Part shown: positions 24,816 through 33,908 of the stretch, piece by piece | Layout of the letters: every line of letters starts with the position of its first letter | Position numbering within the stretch: the first letter of the stretch is position 1 | Source of the DNA: Aristaeella lactis | Lineage (GTDB): Bacteria > Bacillota > Clostridia > Christensenellales > Aristaeellaceae | DNA length: 64,000 nt | Assembly (NCBI RefSeq): GCF_018118585.1 | Contig: NZ_CP069421.1 | Coordinates: 2,356,001-2,420,000, forward strand | Reading direction: 5' to 3' | Translations under genes and position numbers: made by a program | The notes under the pieces: model-generated | Database searches by the model: none | Seen by the model: the letters and a program-made list of their open reading frames with translations, nothing else | Told to the model about the DNA's origin: nothing

Positions 24816-25958
24816 ATGCAAAAAAAGAATATTGTCCTGCTTTGCCTGATCGAATTCCTGCAGGGCATGGTGTTTTACGCGGCCGTCGCCACACTGTACC
24901 GCCAGGAGGCGGGCCTGGGTATTTTTGAGATCATGGTCATTGAAAGCGCCAACATGGCCCTGTCCATGCTGCTGGAAGTGCCCTGGGGCTGGCTGGCGGA
25001 CCGGATCGGATACCGCAAAACCATGATCGTATGCAATGTATTGTTTCTTGTTACCAAGTTCATCTTCTGGCAGACCGGAAGCTTCGGCGGCTTCCTGGCA
25101 GAGCGTCTGCTGCTGGCCGTGGTCATCAGCGGCCTGTCCGGCGTAAGCTCCAGCATGCTCTGGCTTTCCGCGCCGCCGGAAAAAGCCCAGCGCAACGCGG
25201 GCTGGTGCAGCGCCGCCGGTGAAGCGGGCCTGCTCCTGTCCGGCATGCTGTATACTGTCATGCTCAGCGGGCAGTACCGCGCCGCCGCCTTCTGGACCAT
25301 GGTTGTCTATGGGATCGCGGCCGTGCTGACCTTCTTCCTGGCTGAAGTCAGGCCGGAGGAGGAACTGCACAGGAAGCGCAGCTTCCGTTCGCTGGCCCGG
25401 GAACACTTCCGGGCACCGGGCATGATCGCGCTTGTGCTGTGCGGCGCATTCTTCTTTGAGGTTGTCCACCAGGTGACCGTTTATTTCAATCAGCTGCAAT
25501 ACCTGCGCTGCGGCCTCAGCGACAAAATGATCGGTATCGCCTTCATCGCGGTCTCCGTCACAGGACTGGCCGGTCCCCTCTCCACCCGCGTCACAAAGCG
25601 TTTCGGTTCCCGCAGGACCGGAAAGGGACTGATCCTGCTTGCCGCCCTCTGTATGGGAGTTCTGGTCTTCACCACTTCAGGCATCCTGTCCATTGCGCTC
25701 ATCGTCCTGGTCGCGCTGCTCTCCGCCCTGTTCGGTCCGCTGGCCGGCACCCTGGAAAACGAAATGGTCGTTGTGAAGGACCGGGCCACCGCCCTGAGCC
25801 TGAACGCCATCATCACCGACAGCCTTGTCATCCTGCTGGATATGGGCATCGGCCGTGCGGCGGACGCTTCCCTGCCCCTGGCGCTGGGCCTGTGCTGTGC
25901 CGGCTGCCTGGCGGCACTGGCCGCCTTTACCGTCAGCTGCCGGAAAGCGGCGAAATAA
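24816..25958 (+). CDS. MFS transporter
   Basis: 380 residues from ATG 24816 (MQKKNIVLLCLIEFLQGMVF); an in-frame GTG at 24783 would add 11 residues but the AGAAAGGGTG site at 24796 lies between the two, favouring the inner start. About ten to twelve membrane segments; the loop between helices 2 and 3 has the MFS A-motif form GWLADRIGYRKT. Substrate unknown; drug or sugar export is typical for this shape. Its 3' end overlaps the convergent kinase gene by 26 bases. Confidence 0.88.
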   Translation: MQKKNIVLLCLIEFLQGMVFYAAVATLYRQEAGLGIFEIMVIESANMALSMLLEVPWGWLADRIGYRKTMIVCNVLFLVTKFIFWQTGSFGGFLAERLLLAVVISGLSGVSSSMLWLSAPPEKAQRNAGWCSAAGEAGLLLSGMLYTVMLSGQYRAAAFWTMVVYGIAAVLTFFLAEVRPEEELHRKRSFRSLAREHFRAPGMIALVLCGAFFFEVVHQVTVYFNQLQYLRCGLSDKMIGIAFIAVSVTGLAGPLSTRVTKRFGSRRTGKGLILLAALCMGVLVFTTSGILSIALIVLVALLSALFGPLAGTLENEMVVVKDRATALSLNAIITDSLVILLDMGIGRAADASLPLALGLCCAGCLAALAAFTVSCRKAAK

Positions 25959-26691
25959 TACGGTAATCCCCATCCTCCCCGACCAGCAGGCGCAGGTCGG
26001 CAGGCCTGGATTCCTCCAGGCACAACCGGACATTGGGCATATCGCTGAAATCCACAAAACGGACCGCCGCGTCCTCCGCGACGCCTGTCAGTATTTTCCT
26101 TTCAATCAGCCGCTTCCGCAGGAGCGTTTCCCCGGCGCTGACGGAAACCGTATAATCCGCGTTTGCGGAAAGATCCCGCCAGCCCTCCTCATCCAGCAGC
26201 AGGTAATTCCCTTCCAGTAAAACAATATCGCCGTCTACAGTTATCGCATCCTCCACCGGGTTGTGGAGCAGCCTGTCATAAACCGGCCATCCGCAGGTTT
26301 CCCCGCTCCTGACCTGCCGGATTGCGGAAGCCAGCTTCTCCAGGTCAAAGGTGACCGGCGCTCCCTTGATCTCCACCATCCGTATCTCCATGCCGTCCCG
26401 GACAGTGCTGTGGGTCAGCAGGTATTCCTGCCGCCGGTGGAAACCGTCCATGCCGACAGCCTGCACCGGACACAGCCCGGGCCGCTCCCGGGAAAGCTTC
26501 TCCAGGAAGCTCACCAGCGTGCTCTTTCCCGCTCCGGGCGGAGCAGCGAGCAGCACAAGGATCCGCCGTCCGGCGGCCCGCTGCATTGCTGTCAGTTTTT
26601 CCAGGAGCGGGACAAAGATTTCATTGACCGCCCGCTCGCTGTAGCGGGCGGATACTTTTAATCCATTGATCTGAACTGTATATTCTGTCAT
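25933..26691 (-). CDS. P-loop nucleoside/sugar kinase-like protein (uridine kinase/PRK superfamily)
   Basis: 252 residues. Walker A AAPPGAGKST at about residues 48-57, 'VGMDGFHRRQEYLL' (the DGFH substrate loop typical of pantothenate kinase/uridine kinase-like proteins), 'WPVYDRLLHNP' and Walker-B-like IVLLEGNYLLL. It resembles YggC/YFH7-type kinases of unresolved substrate. It probably phosphorylates a small metabolite with ATP. Start ATG 26691. Convergent with, and overlapping by 26 bases, the MFS gene. Confidence 0.85.
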   Translation of the reverse strand: MTEYTVQINGLKVSARYSERAVNEIFVPLLEKLTAMQRAAGRRILVLLAAPPGAGKSTLVSFLEKLSRERPGLCPVQAVGMDGFHRRQEYLLTHSTVRDGMEIRMVEIKGAPVTFDLEKLASAIRQVRSGETCGWPVYDRLLHNPVEDAITVDGDIVLLEGNYLLLDEEGWRDLSANADYTVSVSAGETLLRKRLIERKILTGVAEDAAVRFVDFSDMPNVRLCLEESRPADLRLLVGEDGDYRIISPLSGS

Positions 26692-26791
26692 AGGCAGTCC
26701 CTTTTTCCGAAAAAGATTTCCTTTTCTTTTTCTTCCCCCGGCCTGTCTTTTCCTTTTCCACCGGCAGTCCCGGTTCAGCAGGAATATAAAA

Positions 26792-26826
26792 CCGGCGCCG
26801 GGGAATCATCCCCGACGCCGGATATA
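26792..26826 (-). terminator. Terminator of the 59-residue membrane protein gene
   Basis: Minus strand CCGGCGTCGGGGA-tgat-TCCCCGGCGCCGG followed by TTTTATATT. Confidence 0.85.
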
Positions 26827-26864
26827 TCAGCATTTCAGCCGGTTCCGGTATTACGGCTTTACCT

Positions 26865-27044
26865 TCATCCGTTCCTCCGGATGAATCCGTAGACCACAGC
26901 CGCGATCCCGATCAGGACGAAAAGACTGCCGCCCATCCTGACAACATGCCAGAGCAGCCCCCGGGCACCCCTTGCCGCCAGAAGAACCAGCACGGCAGCT
27001 CCGATGATCAGGCCCGCGTTCCTGGTTTTATTCATGCCGAACAT
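26865..27044 (-). CDS. 59-residue two-TM membrane protein, unknown function
   Basis: Starts ATG 27044 with AAGGAGG nine bases upstream. Reads MFGMNKTRNAGLIIGAAVLV..., with two hydrophobic stretches (about 10-24 and 38-53) separated by RGARGLLWHVVRMGG, and ends FIRRNG. A dedicated terminator follows, so this is a real short gene rather than chance. Both ends are basic. No family recognised. Confidence 0.75.
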   Translation of the reverse strand: MFGMNKTRNAGLIIGAAVLVLLAARGARGLLWHVVRMGGSLFVLIGIAAVVYGFIRRNG

Positions 27045-27186
27045 CCTTTATGCCCTCCTTCCGTCTGATTCGGTGAATTCATTCACCGTGAGGAAAGCAT
27101 AGCATGACCCCGGCCGGGAAAACAGGACCGGAAGCGAAAAATAAGGCCTTCTATTTTTCCGGGAGGCGTCAGATGATCCGGGGGCA

Positions 27187-27214
27187 GAAAAAAAGAGGAC
27201 GCTCCGTCCTCTTT
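27187..27214 (-). terminator. Terminator of the EAL-PAS gene
   Basis: Minus strand AAAGAGGACG-gag-CGTCCTCTTTTTTT. Confidence 0.92.
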
Positions 27215-27220
27215 ATGGTT

Positions 27221-28819
27221 TTATTTTTCCGGATTCTCCACCGGTGTCGCGGAACCGTAAGCTTTCAGCGGATGGCCGTTCTCATCATATTCCGTGGTAT
27301 ATCTCACGCGGAAGGGAATGCGGTCCGCCGTCAGCGGGATGACCGCTTCCAGTTCGCCGACACCGTCTTCCAGCTTCCGGTGCCAGTCGCGGTACATATC
27401 CGCGACTTCCGGCGGGAACAGGCCGCTCTCGATCACCGGTTCCGGATAGTTCTTCAGGACCGGCGGAAGCCCCAGGTCCCGCATGCAGCGGAAGCAGGGA
27501 TGCATTTCATGGGTGTCGATATTGTATTCCCAGGCATACACGCCGGCATGCTCGCCGGCATGGCGGAAGATCCTCTCGCTTTCCTCCAGGGCCTGGTAGC
27601 TCCGCTTCTCCTCGGTGACGTTCTGGATAATCGCGTAAATAATCGCCTGGTCTCCGGACTTGCCGATCACGCGGATGTTGCTGCGAACACAGATGTCCGT
27701 TTTTCCGCAGATTTTGGAATTGAAGGTCCGCCAGGTTTCACAGCTTTCCTCTGTCCCGTTCTGGATCGCCCTGTGGATCATCTGCTCGTAGATTTCGCGG
27801 CTTTCCGGCGGGAAGGATTCCCAGGCAGGTGCGGACAGGATCTCCTGTTCCGTCTGGTTCATGCCGATCTCGCTGACATACTTGGTGTTCACGCGAAGGA
27901 CATTCACATCACCGTTCTCATAGCAGAACACCGCGGCAGCTCCCACGTAGCTGTTGAAGATCAGGGTCTCCAGGGAATCCGGATCCCAGAACCGTTCCGC
28001 TTCCATGGCCTTGATCAGCAGCAGGGAGGGCTTGGTCGGTTCAATATCGTGAGCCAGCAGAAGCATCAGGAAATCTTCCTTCGGGAGCGGCTTGGAATAC
28101 AGGTAGCCCTGTACATAGTTGCAGCCGATGCTCTTGAGGAAGTCTGCCTGCTCGATCGTCTCAACCCCTTCGGCAAGGGTCGGTGTGTTCAGCCAGCGGG
28201 CCATCAGCACCACCGCGTTCACAATGATACCGCCCCGGCCGCCCAGGCCTTCACCGGCCAGGAAACGCAGGTCCAGCTTCAGGAAGTCCACAGGAAGATT
28301 TTTGAGGATGCTGAGAGAGGAATATCCGCTCCCGAAGTCATCCATTTCCACCAGGTAACCCTTTTCGTGGAACTGCTTCACGGCGTTGGAGATCAGATCA
28401 AAACCGCCGATGGCGGAAGACTCGGTGATCTCGGCATGGAAATACTGTACCGGGATCTCATACTTCCTGCGGATCGCTTCCACTTCGTTCACATAATCGT
28501 GGCCGAAAAGGTCGTGGCGGGAAATATTGAAAGAAATCGGCAGCATATAGTTGGGGCAGCTGTTATGGAAACGGCAGATCTCCTCAAAAACATAGAGATC
28601 CGCCCGGTGGATCAGGCCATACTGTTCCAGAACCGGAATGAAATCATTCGGAACCTGCTCCCCGAATTCCGGGTGGTTCCAGCGCATCAGCGCCTCCGCG
28701 CCGATCAGGCGGCCGGTGGAATGATTATACTTCGGCTGATATTCAACATAGATCTGGCCCTCTTTGATGGCCTGATCGAATGAACTGATGATTTCCTGTT
28801 CCGTCATCTGTCGATGCAT
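27221..28819 (-). CDS. c-di-GMP phosphodiesterase with N-terminal EAL and C-terminal PAS-like domains
   Basis: 532 residues. EAL domain at about 10-260 with the full catalytic set: GAEALMRW, SFNISR, ITESSA, EMDDFGSGYSSL, LKLD, LAEGVET and QGYLYSKPLP, so it should hydrolyse c-di-GMP. It is followed by about 270 residues of sensor-like sequence including PAS-type segments (EILSAPAWESFPPESREIYEQM ... QAIIYAIIQNVTEEKRSYQALEESERIF). The order is unusual, because sensors normally precede EAL. No membrane segment. Start ATG 28819 has GGAGACTGAGCA upstream. Confidence 0.9.
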   Translation of the reverse strand: MHRQMTEQEIISSFDQAIKEGQIYVEYQPKYNHSTGRLIGAEALMRWNHPEFGEQVPNDFIPVLEQYGLIHRADLYVFEEICRFHNSCPNYMLPISFNISRHDLFGHDYVNEVEAIRRKYEIPVQYFHAEITESSAIGGFDLISNAVKQFHEKGYLVEMDDFGSGYSSLSILKNLPVDFLKLDLRFLAGEGLGGRGGIIVNAVVLMARWLNTPTLAEGVETIEQADFLKSIGCNYVQGYLYSKPLPKEDFLMLLLAHDIEPTKPSLLLIKAMEAERFWDPDSLETLIFNSYVGAAAVFCYENGDVNVLRVNTKYVSEIGMNQTEQEILSAPAWESFPPESREIYEQMIHRAIQNGTEESCETWRTFNSKICGKTDICVRSNIRVIGKSGDQAIIYAIIQNVTEEKRSYQALEESERIFRHAGEHAGVYAWEYNIDTHEMHPCFRCMRDLGLPPVLKNYPEPVIESGLFPPEVADMYRDWHRKLEDGVGELEAVIPLTADRIPFRVRYTTEYDENGHPLKAYGSATPVENPEK

Positions 28820-28887
28820 TGCTCAGTCTCCTTCCTGGAGGTCTGTGTAGTGGCTCCGGCGCTTAGCCGCGAAGGGATACAGCGTAT

Positions 28888-28916
28888 ATTATAGGGGATT
28901 CCGGGTTTCTTGGCAA
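28888..28916 (-). promoter_or_regulatory. Promoter of the EAL-PAS gene
   Basis: Minus strand TTGCCA (28911-28916), 17-base spacer, TATAAT (28888-28893). Confidence 0.78.
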
Positions 28917-29057
28917 ACATTAAATTTGTCCGGACATTAAACTCAAAAAAAATGATAAAAACCTCTTGTTTTCCATTTTCTGGCAATTCACCGCAAAGCA
29001 AGTAAATATATAGTACTCAACCGGTTTAGGAAATTTAGCGACACATCGAAAAAATGC

Positions 29058-29086
29058 TTTACATTACATGTAACCTATGTTATATT
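29058..29086 (+). promoter_or_regulatory. Promoter of the membrane GGDEF-EAL gene
   Basis: TTTACA (29058-29063), 17-base spacer, TATATT (29081-29086). The spacer contains the palindrome TTACATGTAA, a possible operator. The 339-bp divergent gap 28820-29158 holds this and the EAL-PAS promoter. Confidence 0.65.
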
Positions 29087-29158
29087 TGTGCGGTCAATTC
29101 AGGTAATTTTGCACCTCACGCAAAAATCTGATACGGCCCCGGGTACCTGGAACCCTAT

Positions 29159-31105
29159 ATGAAGAAAGGACTCCCCCTGCGGGAGATGGTGCCAACCCCA
29201 AGGATGAATTACAGCTTCATTTTCCCCAGCATGCTGATCCTGCTGGTCATCATGGGTTACTACTTTTTCCGGCCGAGACTGCCGATCCGTCTGAACCGGG
29301 CTTTCCTTGCCATTCTGGTCATTGACATCTGCACAGAGATCCTGGAGGTTGCTTCCTTCCGGCTAAACGAAACCTGGACGGAGCATGCTCCCGAACTGCT
29401 GTGGGTGATCAATGTCCTTTATTATATCTTCACCTTTATCCGTTCCTACATGTTCTTCATCTTCACCGTCAGCGTGCTGGACGCGAAAACACTGCTCTGG
29501 TCCAAACTGCGGGTCTTTGCCCCCATTGTCTATATTCCCTGCGTCCTGGTGGCCCTGTCCACCCCCTGGACCCACTGGCTGTTCCGGATTGAGGAAGGCT
29601 TCCATTCCGGGCCCTTCCTCTGGATCCTGTATGCCTGCGGCTGTTCCTATATCGCTTTTTCCACCATCGGGATCCTGCGCCATATAAAGGAACTGAGCGC
29701 ACATGAGATCATCAGCCTGCTGGCCATCCAGGCCGTGCTGCTGGCCGGAAACCTGGCGCGTTTCCTGCTTCCGACCTTCCTGGTCATGAATACCTTCTGC
29801 CTGATGGCGATCGTGGTCATCTTCATTTCCTTCCTGAATCCGGATCTTTACCTGTCCGAACGGGGACATGTGTATAACCTCCCGGCCTTCCACGCGCTGC
29901 TGGGCGAATGCTGGCAGCGGAAGCGGTCCTGCCGGGTGCTGGGCTTCACCATCCAGAACTACAACGAGCACCGGGAGATCTTCGGCGGCAAGCAGATGGA
30001 TGACGCCCTGATCGGCATCAACAAATACCTTTCTGAAACCTTCCCCCACCTGAGCAGCTTCTACCTGCGCGGCGGTTCCTACGCCATGGTGGGCCAGAAC
30101 CATCCGGATCTGTCAGAGATCCGGCAGAAACTGTCCGAACGCTTCACCGGATCCTGGAAAGCCGGCGCCGGCGAACTGCGGCTGGGCATCTCCTTTGTGG
30201 AAGCGGATATGGACGTGCTGAACTGTCCCTCCGACCGGCTGGTCAACACGCTGATGATTTCCCTGGACGAACTGAGCCGGGTAGCAGAACCGGACGCCAG
30301 CCGCTCCCTGATGGACTCCATCGAGGAGATCAACCGGAAGCTGGACATCCGCCGCTGCCTGGAAAAAGCGCTGGATAACGATACGCTGGAAGTGTTCCTG
30401 CAGCCCCTGATGGACAGCCGCACCGGCAAGCGGATCGCCGCGGAAGCACTGGTCCGTCTCCGGGATGACAACGGCAACCTGATCCGTCCGGATCTTTTCA
30501 TCTCCATGGCGGAACAGGAAGGCTACATTGTCCGCCTGGGCGAACAGGTGCTGGCCAAGGTCTGCCGGTTCATCCGGGATAACGACATTGAGTCCATCGG
30601 CATCCACTGGATCAATGTGAACCTGAGCCCGGTGCAGTTCATGAGCCGGGATGTTCCCTCCCGTTTTGCCGAGATCCTGAAGGAATACGGCGTGGACGAG
30701 CGGATGATCCACCTGGAGATCACAGAACAGAGCATGATCGACTTCTCGCTCCTGCGGGACCAGATCACAGGCCTGCACAAGAACGGATTTGAGTTCTCCC
30801 TGGACGACTATGGCAGCGGTTATTCCAACCTTTCCCGCGTGCGCCAGTACCCCTTCACCAACATCAAGATCGACATGGAAGTGGTCTGGAGCTACTGCCG
30901 GGAGAAGGACGTGCTGCTGCCTGCCCTGGTGGACGGTTTCAAGAAGATGAACCTGAGCATCACGGCGGAAGGCATCGAAACGGAAGAAATGGCCGGCGCC
31001 ATGAAGGAAATCAACTGCGACTACCTGCAGGGCTACTATTTCTCCCAGCCCGTGCCGATGGATGAGTTCATTGCCCAGACAACCCTCGTAAACAAAGCCG
31101 GCTGA
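29159..31105 (+). CDS. Membrane protein with degenerate GGDEF and intact EAL domains
   Basis: Up to 648 residues. About seven membrane helices (residues 18-240) resemble a 7TM histidine-kinase-type sensor. A GGDEF-like domain (about 255-385) has the active loop changed to YLRGGSYAM, so it should not make c-di-GMP. The EAL domain (about 395-640) keeps AEALVRL, NVNLSPVQF, LEITEQ, SLDDYGSGYSNL, KID, AEGIET and QGYYFSQPVP, so phosphodiesterase activity is expected. The start is uncertain: ATG 29159 lacks a good ribosome site, and ATG 29186 or 29204 are alternatives. It diverges from another EAL gene. Confidence 0.88.
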   Translation: MKKGLPLREMVPTPRMNYSFIFPSMLILLVIMGYYFFRPRLPIRLNRAFLAILVIDICTEILEVASFRLNETWTEHAPELLWVINVLYYIFTFIRSYMFFIFTVSVLDAKTLLWSKLRVFAPIVYIPCVLVALSTPWTHWLFRIEEGFHSGPFLWILYACGCSYIAFSTIGILRHIKELSAHEIISLLAIQAVLLAGNLARFLLPTFLVMNTFCLMAIVVIFISFLNPDLYLSERGHVYNLPAFHALLGECWQRKRSCRVLGFTIQNYNEHREIFGGKQMDDALIGINKYLSETFPHLSSFYLRGGSYAMVGQNHPDLSEIRQKLSERFTGSWKAGAGELRLGISFVEADMDVLNCPSDRLVNTLMISLDELSRVAEPDASRSLMDSIEEINRKLDIRRCLEKALDNDTLEVFLQPLMDSRTGKRIAAEALVRLRDDNGNLIRPDLFISMAEQEGYIVRLGEQVLAKVCRFIRDNDIESIGIHWINVNLSPVQFMSRDVPSRFAEILKEYGVDERMIHLEITEQSMIDFSLLRDQITGLHKNGFEFSLDDYGSGYSNLSRVRQYPFTNIKIDMEVVWSYCREKDVLLPALVDGFKKMNLSITAEGIETEEMAGAMKEINCDYLQGYYFSQPVPMDEFIAQTTLVNKAG

Positions 31106-31113
31106 AAAAGCGA

Positions 31114-31173
31114 AGAAAAGGGGCTCCCTCAGAATGATCCGAAAGGATCACAGGAGGCAGGCCCCTTTTCTTC
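31114..31173 (+). terminator. Terminator after the membrane GGDEF-EAL gene
   Basis: GAAAAGGGGC ... GCCCCTTTTC outer stem with an internal GATCC-gaaa-GGATC hairpin, followed by TTC. Confidence 0.75.
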
Positions 31174-31200
31174 AATTCATAATTCATAATTATATAAGCT
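31174..31200. repeat. AATTCAT tandem array
   Basis: CAATTCATAATTCATAATTAT, same family as the other AATTC arrays. Confidence 0.65.
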
Positions 31201-31263
31201 CCCGCCTGTATTCACACAGCGTCATCCCCGGCATATATCCTGCCGCAGCTGTATTTTGCATTC

Positions 31264-31298
31264 ACCAAAAAGCTGGCCCTCTATTTTTCGAGAGCCAG
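31264..31298 (-). terminator. Terminator of the HTH-cupin-acyl-CoA ligase gene
   Basis: Minus strand CTGGCTCTC-gaaaaata-GAGGGCCAG followed by CTTTTTGG. Confidence 0.8.
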
Positions 31299-31318
31299 TC
31301 TTTTTCTGAACAGGTATA

Positions 31319-33589
31319 TTACAGCAGGTTCCGCTGGATCTTGCCGGAGATGGTCTTGGGGAGTTCGTCCCGGAAGACGATCTTCCGCGGATACTTGTAA
31401 GGCGCTGTATGCTCCTTGACGTACTGCTGGATCTCCTTCTTGAGTTCCTCCGTGCCCTCGGTGCCCTTGGTCAGGACAATGGAAGCCTTGACGATCTGGC
31501 CGCGGACTTCATCCGGTTCGGCGGACACGCCGCACTCCAGCACATAGGGAAGCTCCATAATAACGGACTCAATTTCAAACGGCCCGATACGGTAGCCGGA
31601 AGATTTGATTACGTCATCGATCCGGGAGACATACCAGAAATAGCCGTCCTCATCCCGCCAGGCCGTGTCGCCGGTATGGTACATACCGTCGTGCCAGGCT
31701 TCCTTCGTCTTCTCCTCGTCCAGGTAATACTCCCGGTAGAGGCCGCAGGGAACGTTTTTGTCCGTGTGGATGACGATCTCGCCCACTTCACCGGTGGCAA
31801 CGGGATTGCCGTCCGGATCCACGATATCCACGTCATACTGCGGATTGGCCTTACCCATGGAACCAACCTTCGGCACGGTTCCTGCCAGGTTACCGATGGT
31901 CAGGGTCGTCTCCGTCTGGCCGAAGCCTTCCATGATCTGCAGGCCTGTGGCCTTTTCGAACTGGCGGTACACCTCGGGGTTGAGGGCCTCACCGGCAGTG
32001 GTCATGTGGTGAATGGAACTGAGGTCATAGTTCGCCAGGTCAACCTTGATGAACATCCGCAGCATGGTAGGCGGCGCGCAGAAGGTGGTAATATTGTACT
32101 TCTTGAACATGGGCAGGATGTCCGCGGCATCGAACTTGTCAAAGTCATAGACAAAGACCGCGCCTTCACACAGCCACTGGCCGTAGAGCTTGCCCCAGAG
32201 GGATTTACCCCAACCGGTATCGGAAATGGTGAAGTGGAGGCCGTCCCGCTCACAGCAATGCCAGTATTTCGCGGTGACATAGTGGCCCAGGGCGTAGGTG
32301 TGCCTGTGCTGCGCCATCTTCGGGTTTCCGGTGGTACCGGAGGTGAAGAACATGAGGGCCGGGTCATCGCCGCAGGAAGCGTCCTCCGGACGGCGGTAAC
32401 GGCGGGTGAAGAGCGGATACTCCGCGTTCATATCATGCCAGCCATCCCGGGAACCGTTGACCATGATCAGTGTTTCCACGCTGGGACACTTTGCGGCCGC
32501 CCGCTCGGCGATCTCCGCGGTGTCCCCGTCCGCTGTACAGATCAGGGCCTTGACACCCGCGGCGTTGAAGCGGTACTCAAAGTCATGCTCCTTCAGCTGG
32601 TTGGTGGCCGGGATGGCGATAGCGCCCAGCTTGTGCAGGGCCACCATGGAGAACCAGAACTGATAATGCCGCTTCATCACCAGCATGACCCGGTCGCCCT
32701 TTTTGATGCCCAGGGAGGTGAAGTAGTTGGCACACTGGTTGGAGGCATCCTTCACGTCCTTGAAGGTGAAGCGGCGCTCCTCGTGGTGCTTGTCCACATA
32801 GAGCATGGCCATCTTGTCCGGATACTTCCGGGCGATCTCATCCACGATATCAAAACCGAAGTTGAAGGTTTCCCGGTTCGGGAAACTGATGGAAGTAAGC
32901 CTTCCCTGCTCGTCTTCCTTCGCGTCGATGAACTTCTCGGCAACCAGATGGCCTTCATACTTTGCGGCCTTCGGCACTGCCGCAAAATCAGTCCCGGCCT
33001 GCGGTCCTTCGACCGGAAGGATCATCGCCAGGAAAACGCAGTCCTTCCCGTTCACAGCGATCATGCCATGGGGCAGGGAGGAATTGTAATAGATGCTGTC
33101 GCCTTCCTCCAGGATCTCGGTATGGTCACCGACCTGAACCTTCAGGCTGCCGGAAAGCACCAGGTCAAATTCCTGGCCCTTATGGGTCGTCGTATGGATC
33201 GGCTCATTCTGCTGCTTTTCGGAATATTCGTAGCGGACCCAGTAGGGTTCAGCCACCTTATCCCGGAATTTCGGAGCCAGGTTCGAAATGGCAATGCCTT
33301 CTTCCTTCGCGGTGGTTTCGCCCTTGCCGCGGCGGGTGACCGTATAGGTGGACAGGAAGGCATTGTGGCCTTCCAGCAGCTCGGTCAGCTCCATGTTGAA
33401 GGCCTGGGCGGACTTGTAGATGAAGGTGAAGGGCATATCGGTCTGGCCGGCTTCATAATCAAGGTATTCCGCAGGGGTTACCTCTGTCTTTTCCGCCATT
33501 TCCTCAGGGGTCCAGCCCATAATCTCCCGCATCTCGCGAAGTCGGGAAGCTATTGCACTGAGCTGACTGAGATCGGTCTGGGTTGTCAT
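31319..33589 (-). CDS. HTH-cupin regulator fused to medium/branched-chain acyl-CoA ligase
   Basis: 756 residues from ATG 33589, which has GAGAGGAGTGTTCCCGG upstream and lies just after the T-box terminator. Three parts: XRE-type helix-turn-helix (about 10-65, SRLREMREIMGWTPEEMAEK), cupin (about 110-190, THKGQEFDLVLSGSLKVQVG ... YYNSSLPHG) and an AMP-forming ligase (about 230-756). The ligase shows FFTSGTTGNPKM, GFGQTETTL, YHTGDTAW, SSGYRIGPFEIES and the C-terminal lysine region PKTISGKIQR. The GYRIGPFEIE motif is that of the ACSM/MACS group acting on medium or branched-chain acids. It converts an acid, CoA and ATP to acyl-CoA. Control by a T-box makes an amino-acid-linked role likely. Confidence 0.92.
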   Translation of the reverse strand: MTTQTDLSQLSAIASRLREMREIMGWTPEEMAEKTEVTPAEYLDYEAGQTDMPFTFIYKSAQAFNMELTELLEGHNAFLSTYTVTRRGKGETTAKEEGIAISNLAPKFRDKVAEPYWVRYEYSEKQQNEPIHTTTHKGQEFDLVLSGSLKVQVGDHTEILEEGDSIYYNSSLPHGMIAVNGKDCVFLAMILPVEGPQAGTDFAAVPKAAKYEGHLVAEKFIDAKEDEQGRLTSISFPNRETFNFGFDIVDEIARKYPDKMAMLYVDKHHEERRFTFKDVKDASNQCANYFTSLGIKKGDRVMLVMKRHYQFWFSMVALHKLGAIAIPATNQLKEHDFEYRFNAAGVKALICTADGDTAEIAERAAAKCPSVETLIMVNGSRDGWHDMNAEYPLFTRRYRRPEDASCGDDPALMFFTSGTTGNPKMAQHRHTYALGHYVTAKYWHCCERDGLHFTISDTGWGKSLWGKLYGQWLCEGAVFVYDFDKFDAADILPMFKKYNITTFCAPPTMLRMFIKVDLANYDLSSIHHMTTAGEALNPEVYRQFEKATGLQIMEGFGQTETTLTIGNLAGTVPKVGSMGKANPQYDVDIVDPDGNPVATGEVGEIVIHTDKNVPCGLYREYYLDEEKTKEAWHDGMYHTGDTAWRDEDGYFWYVSRIDDVIKSSGYRIGPFEIESVIMELPYVLECGVSAEPDEVRGQIVKASIVLTKGTEGTEELKKEIQQYVKEHTAPYKYPRKIVFRDELPKTISGKIQRNLL

Positions 33590-33635
33590 CCGGGAACACT
33601 CCTCTCTTAACAATGCGCCATTCAGAATAATAGGG

Positions 33636-33902
33636 AAAAAATAAATGGCCCGTCTCATCTTTTGAGACGGGCCATGTTGGCTCGCGGTACCACTCAAATT
33701 GTGCGCCTTTGCACACCACTTCAGACACTATCATGTCCTATGCCTTTACGCAGCAGTCACGGGAGACGCCTACCGGGCAACGCCTTTCGGATCTCCGGCT
33801 CGGAAGCGATGGGATGAAGCTTCAGCCCGCCGGTTCACACCATACCCGGCTCTCTGCGGGGCCTCCTGCTGTTCCGTCTTCGTCACAGCCTTGTATGAAA
33901 TT
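33636..33902 (-). promoter_or_regulatory. T-box riboswitch leader of the acyl-CoA ligase gene
   Basis: Read on the minus strand, the leader has a Stem I with AGAGAG (near 33852) and a GGTGTGAAC apical loop, then the conserved T-box GAGTGGTACCGCGAG (33681-33695), and ends in a terminator GGCCCGTCTC / GAGACGGGCC (33647-33673) with T-run to 33636. Uncharged tRNA would pair with the leader and prevent termination. Aligning ...CCC-ATC-GCTTCCGAGCC with the usual GAA-codon-ACCTTGGAGC pattern places the specifier at 33808-33810 as ATC (isoleucine). The T-box is certain; the specifier is a reasoned guess. Confidence 0.9.
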
Positions 33903-33908
33903 GCCTGA

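Noticed and set aside
31409-33610. 733-residue open frame on the plus strand opposite the acyl-CoA ligase
   Set aside because: It is a shadow of the GC-rich ligase gene: no ribosome site, no protein-family motifs, and the opposite strand encodes clear AMP-ligase motifs.
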